From NCBI RefSeq assembly GCF_023091745.1, contig NC_068910.1, forward strand, positions 136,727,170-136,791,169: 64,000 nucleotides of DNA. The letters run 5' to 3'. Position numbers and translations under genes: made by a program. The notes beneath the pieces were generated by a model. The model did not search any database. It was not told the DNA's origin and saw only the letters and a program-made list of their open reading frames with translations. This DNA is from Budorcas taxicolor (Eukaryota; Chordata; Mammalia; Artiodactyla; Bovidae). Positions 23,192-35,076 of the stretch are shown one piece after another. Each line of letters starts with the position of its first letter. The first letter of the stretch is position 1.

Positions 23192-24789
23192 GAGTAACAC
23201 AGTCACCTAGTGAATTTGTTAAAGAATGCGGAAGAGTTCTATCCTTCTCTAACAAGCTTGAATCTTTGTATTTTCTGTTAGCTTTGCAAATGAGTTTGAT
23301 TCATACCCAGCCAGTGACAAACCATTGCATTAGAGAAATGAAGAAAGGGAGAAAGAAGAGGTTAGATATTGATAAATGAATAAGTTAGGACAGGCAGAGA
23401 ATGTAGAAAAACAGTAACACATAATAGATATTCACTTGCATATTTGGGACCTGTTTCTGATAAAACAAAGAAGAGTCGTCTTGATTATTATAGGCCTGAA
23501 ATAAGCAGACCTGATGAGACTTTAAAGATTCAGCGAATCCACAATGTCAACAGCCAGACCCCTGTGCCTATAGATTCTGGAAAGGACAGGAATAATTGTG
23601 TCATGCAGAATCATCAGAAGAGACTGCTGTGTTAGCTCAGTAATATTTAAATGGATCATGAAGACTTTGCAAAATTTTATTCTCGGCCAAGGGGACCTAA
23701 ATGGTAAGAATTGGAACTAGTTCAAAGCTATCTATGGATGTATAGCCTATTCTTGTGTTGTGCTAAACTTCCTAGAGTGCCTGCCATCTGTGTAGTGTAT
23801 TTCAGCTTTCATCCTTTCCTGAACATTGCAGAGATAGTGTTGTTTTATCTTAGTACTGACATGAATGGGGAAAAACTTGAGTGTAAGCCATTGGTTTTAA
23901 GCAGTCATGATATTTATGCACTTTAGTAAGATCTTTTTATAACTAGCAGATCAGATGACACTGTTGATTACTTGTCATGCATATGTTGCTAGGAATAATG
24001 CTATTCATTTCCAAATAGGGAACTGAATCTCAGCTTTTGTGTTGGTAGCCCCTCACCCCCACCCTGGCCAGAATCTGTCACTGTGACATTATTATACCAT
24101 CCCAGGTTTTGTGGTGTAGACCTGGAAGAGAAGCCCTGAGAGATGTACTTGATTCTGAGGATGAAACAAATTTTGTTTTTGGTTTAAAGTCCAGATAAGG
24201 TTTTTGGTGGTTGCTGAGTACTGTGGGTAAGATCTGAATCAGAACCCCCAACTAGTCAGGACAGTAGAACTGTACACAAGGAAAATGGGGAAATGAGGTA
24301 AAGGGCAAAATTTTAGGGAAGAATCTTGTACACTTCCTTGTCACCTAATTTCCAGGGACATTGACAAGACAAAGTCTTAAAGCTTTATGCTTTTAGCACA
24401 TGAAAAGAAATGCTGTGAAGTCTAATTTAGTGGGGTATAGATTAGTGCCCAATTGGGGCAGCTCTTTGCGACTTTTTGTGGGGGCGGGGTGGGCAGTTAG
24501 CTGTTAGATAGCTGAATGGCGTAAAATTCGTAAGTAGAAAACAAGAGTTTTACTCAGTTGCCCTTGCATTACAACATACTTTTCATTCTAATGGAGATGT
24601 TAAAAATATGTCAGCTAGATTATTGACATTTGCCTGAAAACTTCTCATTCTATCCAAATGTATATAAACTAGCTAAATGCTATATTTTGGAGAATTTAGA
24701 TAGTTATGTTTTGTTATTTTAAAGCAACAGTAATAATAGATTCTGTTTCTTTCTCTGAAATATATATATATATATTTTTTTAAACTGGG
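23192..24789. other. ACAP2: Intron, largely unique
   Basis: No confirmed exon. Positions 23444-23702 have an unusually exon-like composition and end at a good donor (atg followed by gtaaga), but the 63-codon frame matches nothing I know. A short (TA)n occurs at about 24762-24776. Confidence 0.45.
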
Positions 24790-25170
24790 GAGTAATCGAT
24801 ATAACTGTGTATTAAAGTGTACAGTTTGATAAATGTTGACATATGTATTACTGCCATAAAATTGTCACCTCATTTAATTTAATGAACATAACAATTAACA
24901 CCTTAAAAATTTTCTTGTGCCATTTTATAGTTCCTCCTTTTCAATTTGCCATGTCCTTATTCCTTGTCAGTCACTGCTGGCTGTCATTATTGATCAGTTT
25001 GCATTTTCTAGACTTAAATGTAAATGGAATTTTTTTTGCTCTGATTTCTTTCTGTGTAATTAGTTTGAGATTCAATCGTGGTTTGTGCATCAATTCCTTT
25101 TTTTAAAATTGCTTAATAATGTTGCATTGTGTAGAAGTATCAGTTTCCTTATCCATTCACTTATTGATGG
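24790..25170 (-). repeat. L1M 3-prime region, antisense
   Basis: Antisense L1 text: aaagtgtacagtttgataaa, then tgttgcattgtgtagaagta and ccattcacttattgatggat. It seems to resume at about 26031 (gattgccaatacttggtatg), so the pieces between are later insertions. Confidence 0.75.
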
Positions 25171-25598
25171 ATATGTTAGTTATCTATTGCGATATAACAG
25201 ATTTACTCCCAAATATAGTGGCTTAAAACAACAAACATTATCTCATGGTTACTGGGCCTGGAGCCTATTTTTTAGAGAGATTTAGCTGGGTGGCTCTATT
25301 TCAGAGTCTTTAGTGAAGTCTTGGCTAAGACTTTCCCAGTGACTCAGCAGTAAAGAATGAACCTGCAGTGCAGGAGCCGCAGGAGACATGGGTTTGATTG
25401 CTGGGTCAGGAAGATACCCTGGAGAAGTAAATGGCAACCTTTCTAGTATTCTTGCCTGGTAAATTCCATGGACACAGGAGACTGCAGGGTACAGTCCACG
25501 GAATTGCGAAAGAGTCGGACGCAACTTAGCAACTTAACAACTGTCATTTGAAGGCTTCACCACAGGGTCTAGAAGAGCCAATTCTAAGATAAAAATAG
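25171..25598 (+). repeat. Probable MaLR (MLT1-like) LTR remnant, split by a SINE
   Basis: Starts tgttagttatctattgcgat and agtggcttaaaacaacaaac, a common start of MLT1-type LTRs. It continues after the SINE with tcatttgaaggcttcacc. Only partial and old. The family assignment is from memory of the consensus. Confidence 0.5.
25328..25541 (+). mobile_element. Bov-tA SINE, sense
   Basis: Full Bov-tA order from ctttcccagtgactcagcag to agagtcggacgcaacttagc, more diverged than its neighbours. Confidence 0.9.
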
Positions 25599-25767
25599 TG
25601 AAAGTATTAGTTGCTCAGTTGTGTCTGACTCTTTATGATGCCATGAACTATAGCCCGTCAGGCTCCTCTGTCCATGGGATTCTCCAGGCAACAATACTGG
25701 AGTGGGTAGCCATTCTCTTCTCCAAGGGATCTTCCTGACCGAGGGATTAAACTCAGGTCTCATGTGT
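25599..25767 (-). mobile_element. Bov-tA SINE, antisense, left arm of inverted pair
   Basis: Complement of Bov-tA from the tail (ttgctcagttgtgtctgact) to the B-box area (gggattaaactcaggtctca), with its head truncated. It abuts the sense copy starting at 25771. Confidence 0.92.
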
Positions 25768-25770
25768 TTG

Positions 25771-25998
25771 GGGCTCCCCAGGTGGTGCTAGTGGTAAAGA
25801 ATGCGCCTGCCAGTTCAGGAGACATAGGAGATGCAGGTTCAATCCCTGGGTTGGGAAGATCCCCTGGAGGAGAGCATGGCAACCCACCCCAGTATTCTTG
25901 CCTGGAGAATCCCATGGACAGAGGAGCCTGGCGGGCTACAGTCCGTAGGGTCACACAGAGTCGGACGTGCCTGAAGCGACTTAGCACACATGCACATA
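25771..25998 (+). mobile_element. Bov-tA SINE, sense, right arm of inverted pair
   Basis: Starts gggctccccaggtggtgcta and runs to gcctgaagcgacttagcaca. With only a few bases separating it from the antisense copy, the two form an inverted repeat. Confidence 0.93.
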
Positions 25999-26030
25999 TG
26001 CGCAGTGTGTGTGAGTTCTAGTTGTTCCAC

Positions 26031-27360
26031 ATGATTGCCAATACTTGGTATGGGTAGTCTTTTTATTTTTATTATGGCTTTAATTTGTGTTTATTATTAA
26101 TAACCAGTGATCTGAAAAATCTTTTCATGTGTTTATTTGCTACCCATGTATTCACTTTGGTAAAATACCAGATCTTTAGCTTATTTAAAAAAATTGAGTT
26201 ATCTTCTTATTTCTTAGTTATGAGTTCTTTCTGCATTCCATGTATGTCTTTTGTCAGATAAGTGTCTTGAAGATACATATTTTCTCCCAGACTTTGCCTT
26301 ATCTTTTTTATTTTTGTAGCTATAGCTTTTGAAGAACAACAGGTTTTAATTTTGATGAAGTTAATTTATTGATTTTTTTTCTTTTATAATTTTCTTTTTT
26401 GTGTACTATTAAATGTTTTCCTAACCCAAGTTTACTAAGATTTACTCTGTGTTTAGTTTAGGTTTGTGATCCATCATGAGGTAATTTTTACACATGTTGC
26501 ATGGTAAGAGTTAAGGTTCATTTTTGATCATAAGGCTGTCCAGTTTTTGTTCTAGCATCATTTTCTCAAAAAATTATCTTTTCCTTATTGGCATCTTTTG
26601 TTAAAAACAGAAGTTGATCCATTTGTATGGATCATTTCTGGACTCTTGTTTTATTGATCTTACTTTGGCCTATTTTTAATACTGCAAATGCCTTGATTAC
26701 TGTAGGTTTCAATAATGAGTCTTAAAATCAGGTAGGATAAGTATTCCAACTTTGTTCAATTTCTTTTCAAAATTAGTTTGGCTATTGTAGGTCATTTACA
26801 TTTAGATATACACTTTTTAAAGAAAGACACATGACACACACAATCTTAGTTCCCCAACCAGAGATTGAACCCATCTCCTGCAATGGAAGCATGAACCACA
26901 AGGGAAGTCCCATTTCCGTATATATTTTAGAGTCAAGTATTAAACTTCTGTAAAATGCCTTACTGGGATTTGGAGTGAGATTTCATTGAATCTAGAGATC
27001 CACTTGGCGAGAATTGACATATAACTAATAGTGAATTTTCTAATCCATGAACACAGTGTATTACTCCATTTATTTAGGTTTTATTTCATTTCTCTTGGCA
27101 GTGTTTTGTGGTCTTTATTGTACAAGTCATGCATACCATTTGTCAAGTTTGTCCCTAAGCATTTCCTATTTTTTGGTGCTATTGTAGGTGATACTTTTGG
27201 AAAGTTAAAAAATAACAGTTTTTTGAACTGTTTGCAGTTGGTCATTATTGATGTACAGAAATAGCACTGATTCTTGTACATTGACTTTATTTCTACAACT
27301 TTGCTAAAGTCACTTATTAGTTCTAGTAGTGTTTTATGTAGTTTCTTTTTAGTTACGTTT
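26031..27360 (-). repeat. L1M ORF2 3-prime region, antisense
   Basis: Antisense L1 blocks in order: gccaatacttggtatgggta, gagttctttctgcattccat, ggttttaattttgatgaagt, gtttgtgatccatcatgagg, cttgattactgtaggtttc, ttgaatctagagatccactt and ctttgctaaagtcacttatt. A CHR fragment interrupts it at 26835. Confidence 0.82.
26835..26911 (-). mobile_element. CHR-type SINE fragment, antisense
   Basis: Complement of a CHR head and B box (ccaaccagagattgaaccca, ending acaagggaagtccc), inserted in the L1M. Confidence 0.75.
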
Positions 27361-27361
27361 G

Positions 27362-29420
27362 TTCATTTGTTTTGTTTTTTTAAATCCCATGTATAAATGA
27401 AATCATATATTTTTCTTTCTCTGTCTGACTTATTTTACATAGCATAATAGCCTCTAGGTCCATGCATGTTGTAGCAAATGGCAAATATTGGGAGTCCTAG
27501 ACACGACAGTCAGACAGGAAAAATAAATGGAATCTGTACTGGAAAGGAAGGTGTTAAACTGTCAGTGTTTGCAAATGCCATATGATACTATGTATAGAAA
27601 ATCCTAAAGGTGCCACCAGAAACTACTGGAACTTGTCAGTGAATTCAGTAAAGTTGCAGGATACAAAATTAATATGCAGAAATCTGCTGTGTTTCTGTAT
27701 ACTAACATTGAAGTAATCCCATTTACAGTTGCATCAAAAACAATAAAGTATGTGGGAATAAATCTAAGGAAGTAAAAGACTTCTACTTGGAAAACTATCA
27801 ATGATAGTTTTGACAGTGGTCAAAAAATCTCTGATCAGATAAATAAAGGTGACATAAACAGCCTCATGGATTGGAAGAATTAATGTATTAAAAATAACCA
27901 CACTACCAGAGGCAGTCTAGAGATACAGTATAATCCTTATCAAAATCCCAAAGACATTTTTCACAGAACTGGGAAAAAATAATTCTAAAATTTGTATCAA
28001 GTGCAAAAGACCCTAAATAACCAAAACAATCTTAAGAAGAAGGCTAGAGGTGTCACATACCTATATTTCAAACTATACTACAAAGCTACAGTAATAAAAA
28101 CAGTATGTCAATGACACGAAAACAGGCACATCGATCAAGGGATCAGAGTAGAGAGTCCAGAAATGAACCCACATTTATATGGGCAGTTACTCTATGGCAG
28201 AGGAGGCCTTTTTAATAGATGGTGTTAGGAAAACTGGGCAGCTATATACAAAAGAGTCAACTGACTGTATTCTCACACAATATACAGAAATAAAGTCAAA
28301 AATGGATTGAAGATTTAAATGTAAGACCTGAAACCATAAAACTTATAGAAGAAAATATAGGCAGTATGCTCTTTGACATCTGTCTTAGCAGTATTTCTTT
28401 TTGGCTGTCTCTGCAGACAAGGGAAATAAAAGCAAAAATAAACTAATAGGACTACATCAAACTAGTGTTAGTTGCTCGGTTGTGTTGGACTCTTTGGAAT
28501 CCTGTGGACTGCCGGGGTCCTCTGTTCATGGAATTTTCCAGGCAAGAATACTGGAGTGTGTTGCTATGCCCTTCTCAAGAGGATCTTCCCAACCCAGGGG
28601 TCAAACCCAGGTCCCCTGCACTGCAGGCAGATTCTTTACCATCTGAGCCACCAGGGAAGCCTACATTGGACTAAAAAAGCTTTTATATAGTGAGAGAAAC
28701 CATTGACAAAAAGAAAAAGCACCGTGGTGAATGAGAGAAGATATTTGCAAATGTTATATGCAACAAGGGATTAATACCCCCAATATTCAAGGAACTCATA
28801 TACCTCAACATAAAAAACCCCAAAACCCAAAATACCCCAATTTAAAAAAAAAAAAAAAAAAAGGTCAGAGGACCTAAATAGACACTTTTCCAGAGAAGAG
28901 ATGCAGATGACCACCAGGCACATGAAAAGATGCTCACCACCGTTAAGATATCAGGGAAATGCAAATCAAAACCAAAGTGAGGTATCACATCACACTTGTC
29001 AGAATGGCTATTATCAAAAAGATAACTAACTAACAAGCGTTGGTGAGGATGTAGAGATGAGTGAATGCTTGTGTGCTGTTGATGGGAATATAGATTGGTA
29101 TAGCCACTGTGGAAAACAGTAAGGAAATTTCTCAAAAACTAACAGTAGAACTACCATATGGTCCACCAGGTTCATTCTTGGGTACTTAATCAAAGAAAAC
29201 AAAAGTACTAATTAGGAAAAATATGCACCCCTATGATCATTGCAGTTGTATTCACAGTAGGAAAGATATGGAAGCAACCTAAGTGCCTGTCAACAGGTGA
29301 ATGGGTAAAAAAAGGTGTGGTATATCTACTATGTGTATAGTGTATATGCAGGAATATTACCCAGCCATAAACAAGAATGGAACCTTGTCATTTGTGACAA
29401 TATGGGTGGACCTAGAGGGT
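27362..29420. mobile_element. L1 with internal inversion (twin-priming type)
   Basis: 27362-27481 is a T run plus about 100 bp of L1 3-prime end in antisense (tctgtctgacttattttaca, ctctaggtccatgcatgttg). From about 27484 the same element type runs in sense through the ORF2 C-terminal part and 3-prime region, stopping at tatgggtggacctagaggg. The two parts meet at the same consensus point, as expected if the 5-prime segment was inverted during insertion. No usable frame remains. A Bov-tA lies at 28465, and an 18-20 A run at about 28845-28862. Confidence 0.65.
28465..28660 (-). mobile_element. Bov-tA SINE, antisense, in sense L1 segment
   Basis: Complement of Bov-tA ending accatctgagccaccagggaa. 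Flanked by imperfect repeats ctacatcaaact (28452-28463) and ctacattggact (28661-28672), the L1 continuing on both sides. Confidence 0.92.
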
Positions 29421-29429
29421 ACTAAAGTT

Positions 29430-30150
29430 ATTTTCAAATTCAGTTGTCACAAAATTGATTCCTGTGGTGTACAGTTTTATGAGTTTTAACAAATGCATAC
29501 AGTCAGATCTCCATACCTCAATCAAGAATCAGTTTCATTAATTCTGCTGCTGCTAAGTCGCTTCAGTTGTGTCCAACTCTGTGCGACCCTATAGACGGCA
29601 GCCCACCAGGCTCCTCTGTCCCTGGGATTCTCCATGCAAGAATACTGGAGTGGGTTGCCATTTCCTTCTTCAATGCATGCATGCATGCTAAGTCACTTCA
29701 GTCATGTCTGAATCTGTGTAATGCTATGGACAGCAGCCCACCAGGCTCCTCTGTCCACAGGATTCTCTAGGCTAGAATACTGGAGTGGGTTGCCATTTCC
29801 TTCTCCATTCTTTAATTCTAGAAATACTCTTATTAACCATTGTTAGTCAACCTTCCCTCCCTTCCCCACCATTGGAAACTGTTTATAGTTCTGCCTTTTC
29901 TGAAATGTCATATAAATGGATTCATTTAGCTTGTAGCCTTTTGGATATGACTTATTTTACTTATCAAAATGCATTGAGATTCATCTATGTGATTGCAGTT
30001 ATTAGTAGTTCTTTCTTTTTCTTGATGATATAGATATACCATAGTTTGTTTCTCCAAGGAAATTTGGGGTGTATCCAGTTTTTGGCAATTAAAAAAGAGT
30101 GGAACTGCTATAAATATTTGCATACAGATTTTGTTGTGGACCTAAGTTTA
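29430..30150 (-). repeat. L1M 3-prime region, antisense, split by BovA2
   Basis: Antisense L1 3-prime blocks: tgtggtgtacagttttatga, then after the SINE gttctgccttttctgaaatg, tcatataaatggattcattt and gaactgctataaatatttgc. Confidence 0.75.
29546..29811 (-). mobile_element. BovA2 SINE with target-site duplication
   Basis: Antisense dimer starting ctgctgctaagtcgcttcag. Its two units are joined by a gcatgcatgcatgc stretch instead of the usual gaaagtgaa linker. Flanking repeat ttaattct at 29538-29545 and 29812-29819. Confidence 0.92.
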
Positions 30151-30154
30151 AGGT

Positions 30155-30330
30155 GGATGAAGAAGGGGATGACAGAGTATGAGATGGTTGGATGGCATCA
30201 CAGACTCAATGGACATGAGTTTGAGTAAGCTCTGGGATTTGGTGATGGACAGGAAACCCTGGCGTGCTGCAGTCCATGGAGTCGCAAAGAGTCAGACGCG
30301 ACTGAGCGACTGACCTGAACTGAACTGAAT
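30155..30330 (+). mobile_element. BovB 3-prime fragment, sense
   Basis: About 175 bp of the BovB 3-prime end in sense: gatgacagagtatgagatgg through agtcagacgcgactgagcga and a ctgaactgaactgaa tail. Extremely 5-prime truncated. Confidence 0.9.
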
Positions 30331-31480
30331 AAGTTATATCATATATGTCTTTCTCTGACTTAGTATGATAATTTCTAAGGGCATTCAAGTTGCAGCTGAC
30401 GACATTATTTCATTCTTTTTATGTCTGAGAAGTATTCCATTTATCCATCCGTCTGTTGATGAATATTTAGGTTGCTTCCATGTCTTCACTCAGAGAAGGC
30501 AATGGCAACCCACTCCAGTACTCTTGCCTGGAGAATCGCATGGACAGAGGAGCCTGGTAGGCTGGAGTCCATGGGGTCGCTAAGAGTCAGACATGACTGA
30601 ACGACTTCACTTTCACTTTCATGCATTGGAGAAGGAAATGGCAACCCACTCCAGTGAATCCCAGGGACGGGGGAGCCTGGTGGGCTGCCATCTATGGGGT
30701 TGCACAGAGTCGGACACGACTGAAGTGACTTAGCAGCAGCAGCAGCAGCATGTCTTAAACTGTTGTAGATAGTGTTACTGTGAATATTGGGATGCATATA
30801 TTTTCAAATTAGATTTTTTTCTGGAAATAGGCCCAGGAGTGAGATTGCTGGATCATATGGCAACTCTATTTTTAGTTTTTTAAGGACTCTCCATGCTTTT
30901 CTTCATAGTGACTGTACTAATTTATTTTTCTGCCAACAATGTCAGGAGGTTTCCCTTTTTTCCATACCTTCTCCAGCATTTATTATTTGTATACTTTTTA
31001 ATGATGGCCATTCTGACTGGTGTGAGGTGAGATCTCACTGTAGATTTGATTTGCATTTCTCCAGTAGCTATCAGTGCTGAGCCTCTTTTCAGGTACCTCT
31101 TAGCCATCTGTATGTTTTCTTTGAAGAGATGTCTGTTTAGGTCTTCTACCCATTTTTTGCTTGGGTTGTTTTTTTGTCATTACTGAGTTGTGTGAGATGT
31201 TTGTATATTTTGGAAATTAAGCCCTTGTAGGGCACATCGTTTGCAGATTTTTTTCTCCCAATCTGTAGGTTTTTTCATTTTGTTCTTGATTTCTTTGCTG
31301 TTCAAAAGCTTATGAATTTGATTAGGTCTCATTTGTTTATTTTTATTTTTATTTCTACTGCCTTGGGAAACTGACCTAAGAAAACAGTTGAGCTTCATTA
31401 GTTTTTGTCTTTCAAGGAGTTTACCCATCTCAACTATTGAATTCATCAGCATAAAGTTGTTCCACAAATCCCCTGATTAT
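30331..31480 (-). repeat. L1 3-prime half, antisense, split by BovA2
   Basis: Antisense order: ctgttgatgaatatttaggt, (SINE), gattgctggatcatatggca, ttctccagcatttattattt, ggccattctgactggtgtga, gatgtctgtttaggtcttct, tctcccaatctgtaggtttt and aaacagttgagcttcattag. The ORF2 remnant is broken. Confidence 0.85.
30487..30748 (+). mobile_element. BovA2 SINE with CAG-repeat tail
   Basis: Sense dimer from aatggcaacccactccagta to tgacttagcagcagcagcag. Direct repeat catgtctt at about 30479-30486 and 30749-30756 marks insertion into the L1. Confidence 0.93.
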
Positions 31481-31571
31481 CCTTTTTGAATACCCATAGG
31501 GTCTGTGGTGAAGTCCTGTCTCTCCTTATTGTAGGACATTGTGTCTTCTTTTTTCCTGATCACTTTGGCTG

Positions 31572-32450
31572 TTGTTTTTGCTCAGCCATTAAGTCATGTC
31601 CAACTCTGCGATGCCATGGACTGTTGCACTCCTGACTTCCCTGTCCTTCGATATCTCCCAGTTCAGTTCAGTATAGTTCAGTCGCTCGGTGGTGTCCGAC
31701 TCTTTGCGACCCCGTGGACTGCAACATGCCAGGCCTCCCTGTCCATCACCAACTCCCGCAGTTTACTCAAACTCATAACCATTCAAATGGGTATATCTTT
31801 CCTTTTCTCCTTTGCCTTTCACATCTTTTCTATTCTCAGCTATTTCTAATGCCTCCTTGGACAACAACCATTTTGCTTTTTTGCATTTCTTTTTCTTGGG
31901 GATGGTCTTGATCCCTGTCTCCTGTACAGTGTCATGAACCTCAGTCCATAGTTCATCAGGCACTCTATCTATCAGATCTAGTCCCTTAAATCTACATTCA
32001 CATAAAACCTAGCAATATCAACCCTAGGTATTTGCCCATACAGATTTCTTTGCTCAAATTGATGTCCATTGAGTCGATGATGCTATCTAACCATCTCATC
32101 TTCTGCCGCCCTCTTCTCCTTTTCCTTTCAATCTTTCCCAGCATCAGGGTCTTTTCTAATGAGTCAGCTCTTCACATCAGGTGGCCAAAGTATTGGAATA
32201 TCAGCTTCAGCATCAGTCCTTCCAGCGAATATTCAGAGTTGATTTCCTTTAGATTAACTGGTTTGATCTTGCAGTCCAGGGGACTTCTAAGAGTCTTCTC
32301 CAGGACCATGATTCAAAAGCATCAATTCTTTGATGCTCAGACTTCTTTATGGTCCAACTCTTAAATCCATATGTGACTACTGAAAAAACTGTATCTTTGA
32401 CTGTATGGACCTTTGTTGGCAAAGTGATGTCTCTACTTTTTAATATGCTG
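31572..32450 (-). mobile_element. Composite BovB, antisense, internally rearranged
   Basis: Three BovB parts follow one another. A 3-prime end piece lies at 31572-31660. A second 3-prime end at 31661-31785 joins directly to an upstream BovB segment (31786-31990; antisense codons contain CKKAKW and a KGEKERY block known from BovB). Then comes a third piece from about 32060 to 32450 covering the usual 3-prime 400 bp. Either nested insertions or an internally deleted copy would explain this. Confidence 0.8.
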
Positions 32451-33491
32451 ACTTTAGCTCTGAGTTTATCTATTTCAGATCTTAAAAAACTAGCTTTAGG
32501 TTTCATTAGGTTTTGGCTATTGATTTCCTGTTTTCTGTTTAGTTACCTTCCAATATGATCTTTATTATGTCATTTCTTCAGCTTAACTTGGGTTTAATAC
32601 TTTGGGATTAATATTATACAAAACCTTTTTTCCTTTAAAAGTGAATTCAACGGATTTTGAAACCCTGTACTCAACCCAGACTGTGCGTGTGTGTTTGGCA
32701 TTTAGACAAGGACATAATACTTTGCTTCTAGCCAGATTCCATAAAGATTGAAATATTTTGATGCTGTTTTTAGTTAGTTGAAGGACATAGGATTTTCTTT
32801 TTGTTTTGAATAGTGATTTTTCTGCCTGTTTATCTGCTGTGTTTCAAATTCTGAATGAAGTATATCTGTAAATTATGAAAGTACTTGACATTTCCATGCC
32901 AAGTCTTGTGAAATTTACCACACATAGAGTTAAATATATGTGGCATCCATTAAGTGGTGTAAAATATTTTTGTAAGAAATAAAATTTTATCCTCATTTTT
33001 AATCTTAGCAATCATTTAAGGGCTGTATATACTTAATTCAGAATGTAAGACATTTAAATCCACATGTCTTCCCAAATGAGAAATCGCTAAGGTATAAGGA
33101 AGTTCTGTTGTTTTCATTTCTTATGTTTTAGTATATTAGAATAAGAAATTCCTGTGGTGGATAGAGTAGAATTTGTATTAGTCTTTTAGGTTGTCTTCTA
33201 AAGCCTGAGTTAGAATCAAGGAAATAAATTGCTTAATTGATTGAAAATTGTATTTAAGTATTAATACACATTTGATTTACTCTGTAAATAGTAATTTTAT
33301 TTTTTAACAGATGAAATTGGCTTGAGAATCAGTTTCTTTTTTAAGTACTTATTCCTTATGCAGTGTTCAGTAAGAAGTATAGGTATTATTAGAATTGGAA
33401 TATTGTTGGAGGGATGTAATATTTATAGAACTACATGAAAATTTTTTTCTTTGTTTACTTTTTTAATTGTTTAATGTTCCTTTTCTTTTAG
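32451..33491. other. ACAP2: Intron upstream of the 33.5-kb exon
   Basis: AT-rich unique sequence without recognised repeats, ending in the pyrimidine tract ttttcttttag of the next exon. Confidence 0.6.
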
Positions 33492-33550
33492 ATCCTATTT
33501 GACCAAACCCAGAGATCAATTAAGGCACAACTTCAGAACTTTGTTAAAGA
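33492..33550 (+). CDS. ACAP2: ACAP2 coding exon, probably exon 5 (BAR domain)
   Basis: A 59-nt exon starts in phase 0 with ILFDQTQRSI and ends after NFVK with the first two bases of the next glutamate codon. The acceptor is ttttcttttag and the donor gtaagt. It covers about residues 96-115 in the long BAR helices. The split codon (GA plus A) is completed exactly by the first base of the exon at 36896, which confirms both boundaries. Confidence 0.96.
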
Positions 33551-34160
33551 GTAAGTCAATTTCAGCGAAAAGAAAAGAAAAGCAGCCAAGATTACATCTG
33601 GGAGTTATCATTTGAGAGAACCTAGAATCATACTTTCAGACTTACTAAAAATGTGGGAGTTTTTATTTGTTTTTTGCTTTGTGAATTTTATGTTCCATTT
33701 TTTTCTGAATTACTCTGTAAGAAATCAGATTTCATGCTTTTCCATGAATAACTTATGCTATGGAATTTGTATTCAGGATACATAGCTCAAACTGTTATTA
33801 GATAAAACAAATTTTTAATGTAAATAAATAATCTGATGACCTTTAAAAATAAAAGCAGATCCCAAAAGTTGTTGAAATACCATCAGTTATTCTAGTTATC
33901 TCCATATAGTATTTTCTTTGTAGAGAAGATAATAGCATTTATGAGAATGAGTTATGAAGGTGCATAATAAGTAATGAAAACAAGCCTTTTGTGTCACAGT
34001 CATCACATTTTGTGTGTGACATAAAATGAAACTGGAAATAAAGAAATCTGACCTTTCCAGGTATGGATGTTTGTCTTTTCTACATTAATAATTTGTTTTT
34101 CTCTTTTAATTCCTGACTGAGAATATATTATATTACATATAAGGTTGATTAGGATACAGT
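33551..34160. other. ACAP2: Intron, no recognised element
   Basis: Begins with the gtaagt donor. Unique AT-rich sequence with no repeat recognised. Confidence 0.6.
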
Positions 34161-34680
34161 ATTCAGTTCAGTTCAATTGCTCAGTCGTGTCTGACTCTTT
34201 GTGACCCCATGAACCACAGCATGCCAGGCCTCCCTGTCCATCACCAACCACCAGAGTCTACCCAAACCCATGTCCATTGAGTTGGTGATGCCGTCCAACC
34301 ATCTCACCCTCTGTCATCCCCTTCTCCTCCTGCCCTCAATCTTTCCCAGCATCAGGGTCTTTTCCAATGAGTCAGCTCTTCACATCAGGTGGCCAAAGTA
34401 CTGGAGTTTCAGCTTCAACATCAGTCCTTCCAATGAACACCCAGGACTGATCTCGTTTAGGATGGACTGGTTGGATCTCCTTGCAGTCCAAGGGACTCTC
34501 AGGAGTCTTCTCCAACACCACAGTTCAAAAGCAGCAATTCTTTGGTGCTCAGCTTTCTTTATAGTCCAACTCTCACATCCATGCATGACTACTGGAAAAA
34601 CCATAGCCTTGACTAGACAGACTTCTGTTGCCACAGTAATGTCTCTGCTTTTTAATATGCTGTCTAGGTTGGTCATAACT
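34161..34680 (-). mobile_element. BovB 3-prime fragment, antisense
   Basis: About 520 bp from ttcagttcagttcaattgct to gtctaggttggtcataact. The 145-codon plus-strand frame across it is the reverse side of a retrotransposon, not a gene. Confidence 0.93.
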
Positions 34681-35040
34681 AATACAGGTATTACAAGCTA
34701 TAAATAGTGGCAGAGCTCATAATGTACTTCTGTCTTAGTAGATTAGAATTTGTTGTACTGGAGGTGATCTCTTGCAGGTTGTTTATAAATTATTTCATAA
34801 AATACTAATATTCAGAATGTCCTTATAGTATATATACATGAAAATTTATCACTTCTTATAAAGAGTTTAAAGTCTTTGCTAGGCATATTTTATTATTGTT
34901 GTTATTTTAAAGTTATTTGTCTTCCAGTTATTTTGCCTAATTCCCTGGTAGAGGAAGTAAAAGCAAAGAGATGCTATGTATTTACCTAAGGTCATTAATG
35001 AATGGAGGTTTCAGATTTTCAGACTGTTACCCTTTATGGG
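34681..35040. other. ACAP2: Intron, no recognised element
   Basis: Unique AT-rich sequence between a BovB and the SINE cluster. Confidence 0.55.
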
Positions 35041-35076
35041 TACATAATTCTTTTAGAGGGCTTCCCAGGTGGCTCA

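Noticed and set aside
34270..34707. 145-codon plus-strand frame
   Set aside because: It is the antisense strand of a BovB 3-prime fragment. The same amino-acid pattern recurs at 2102, 4059, 32032 and 42136 because all are the same repeat.
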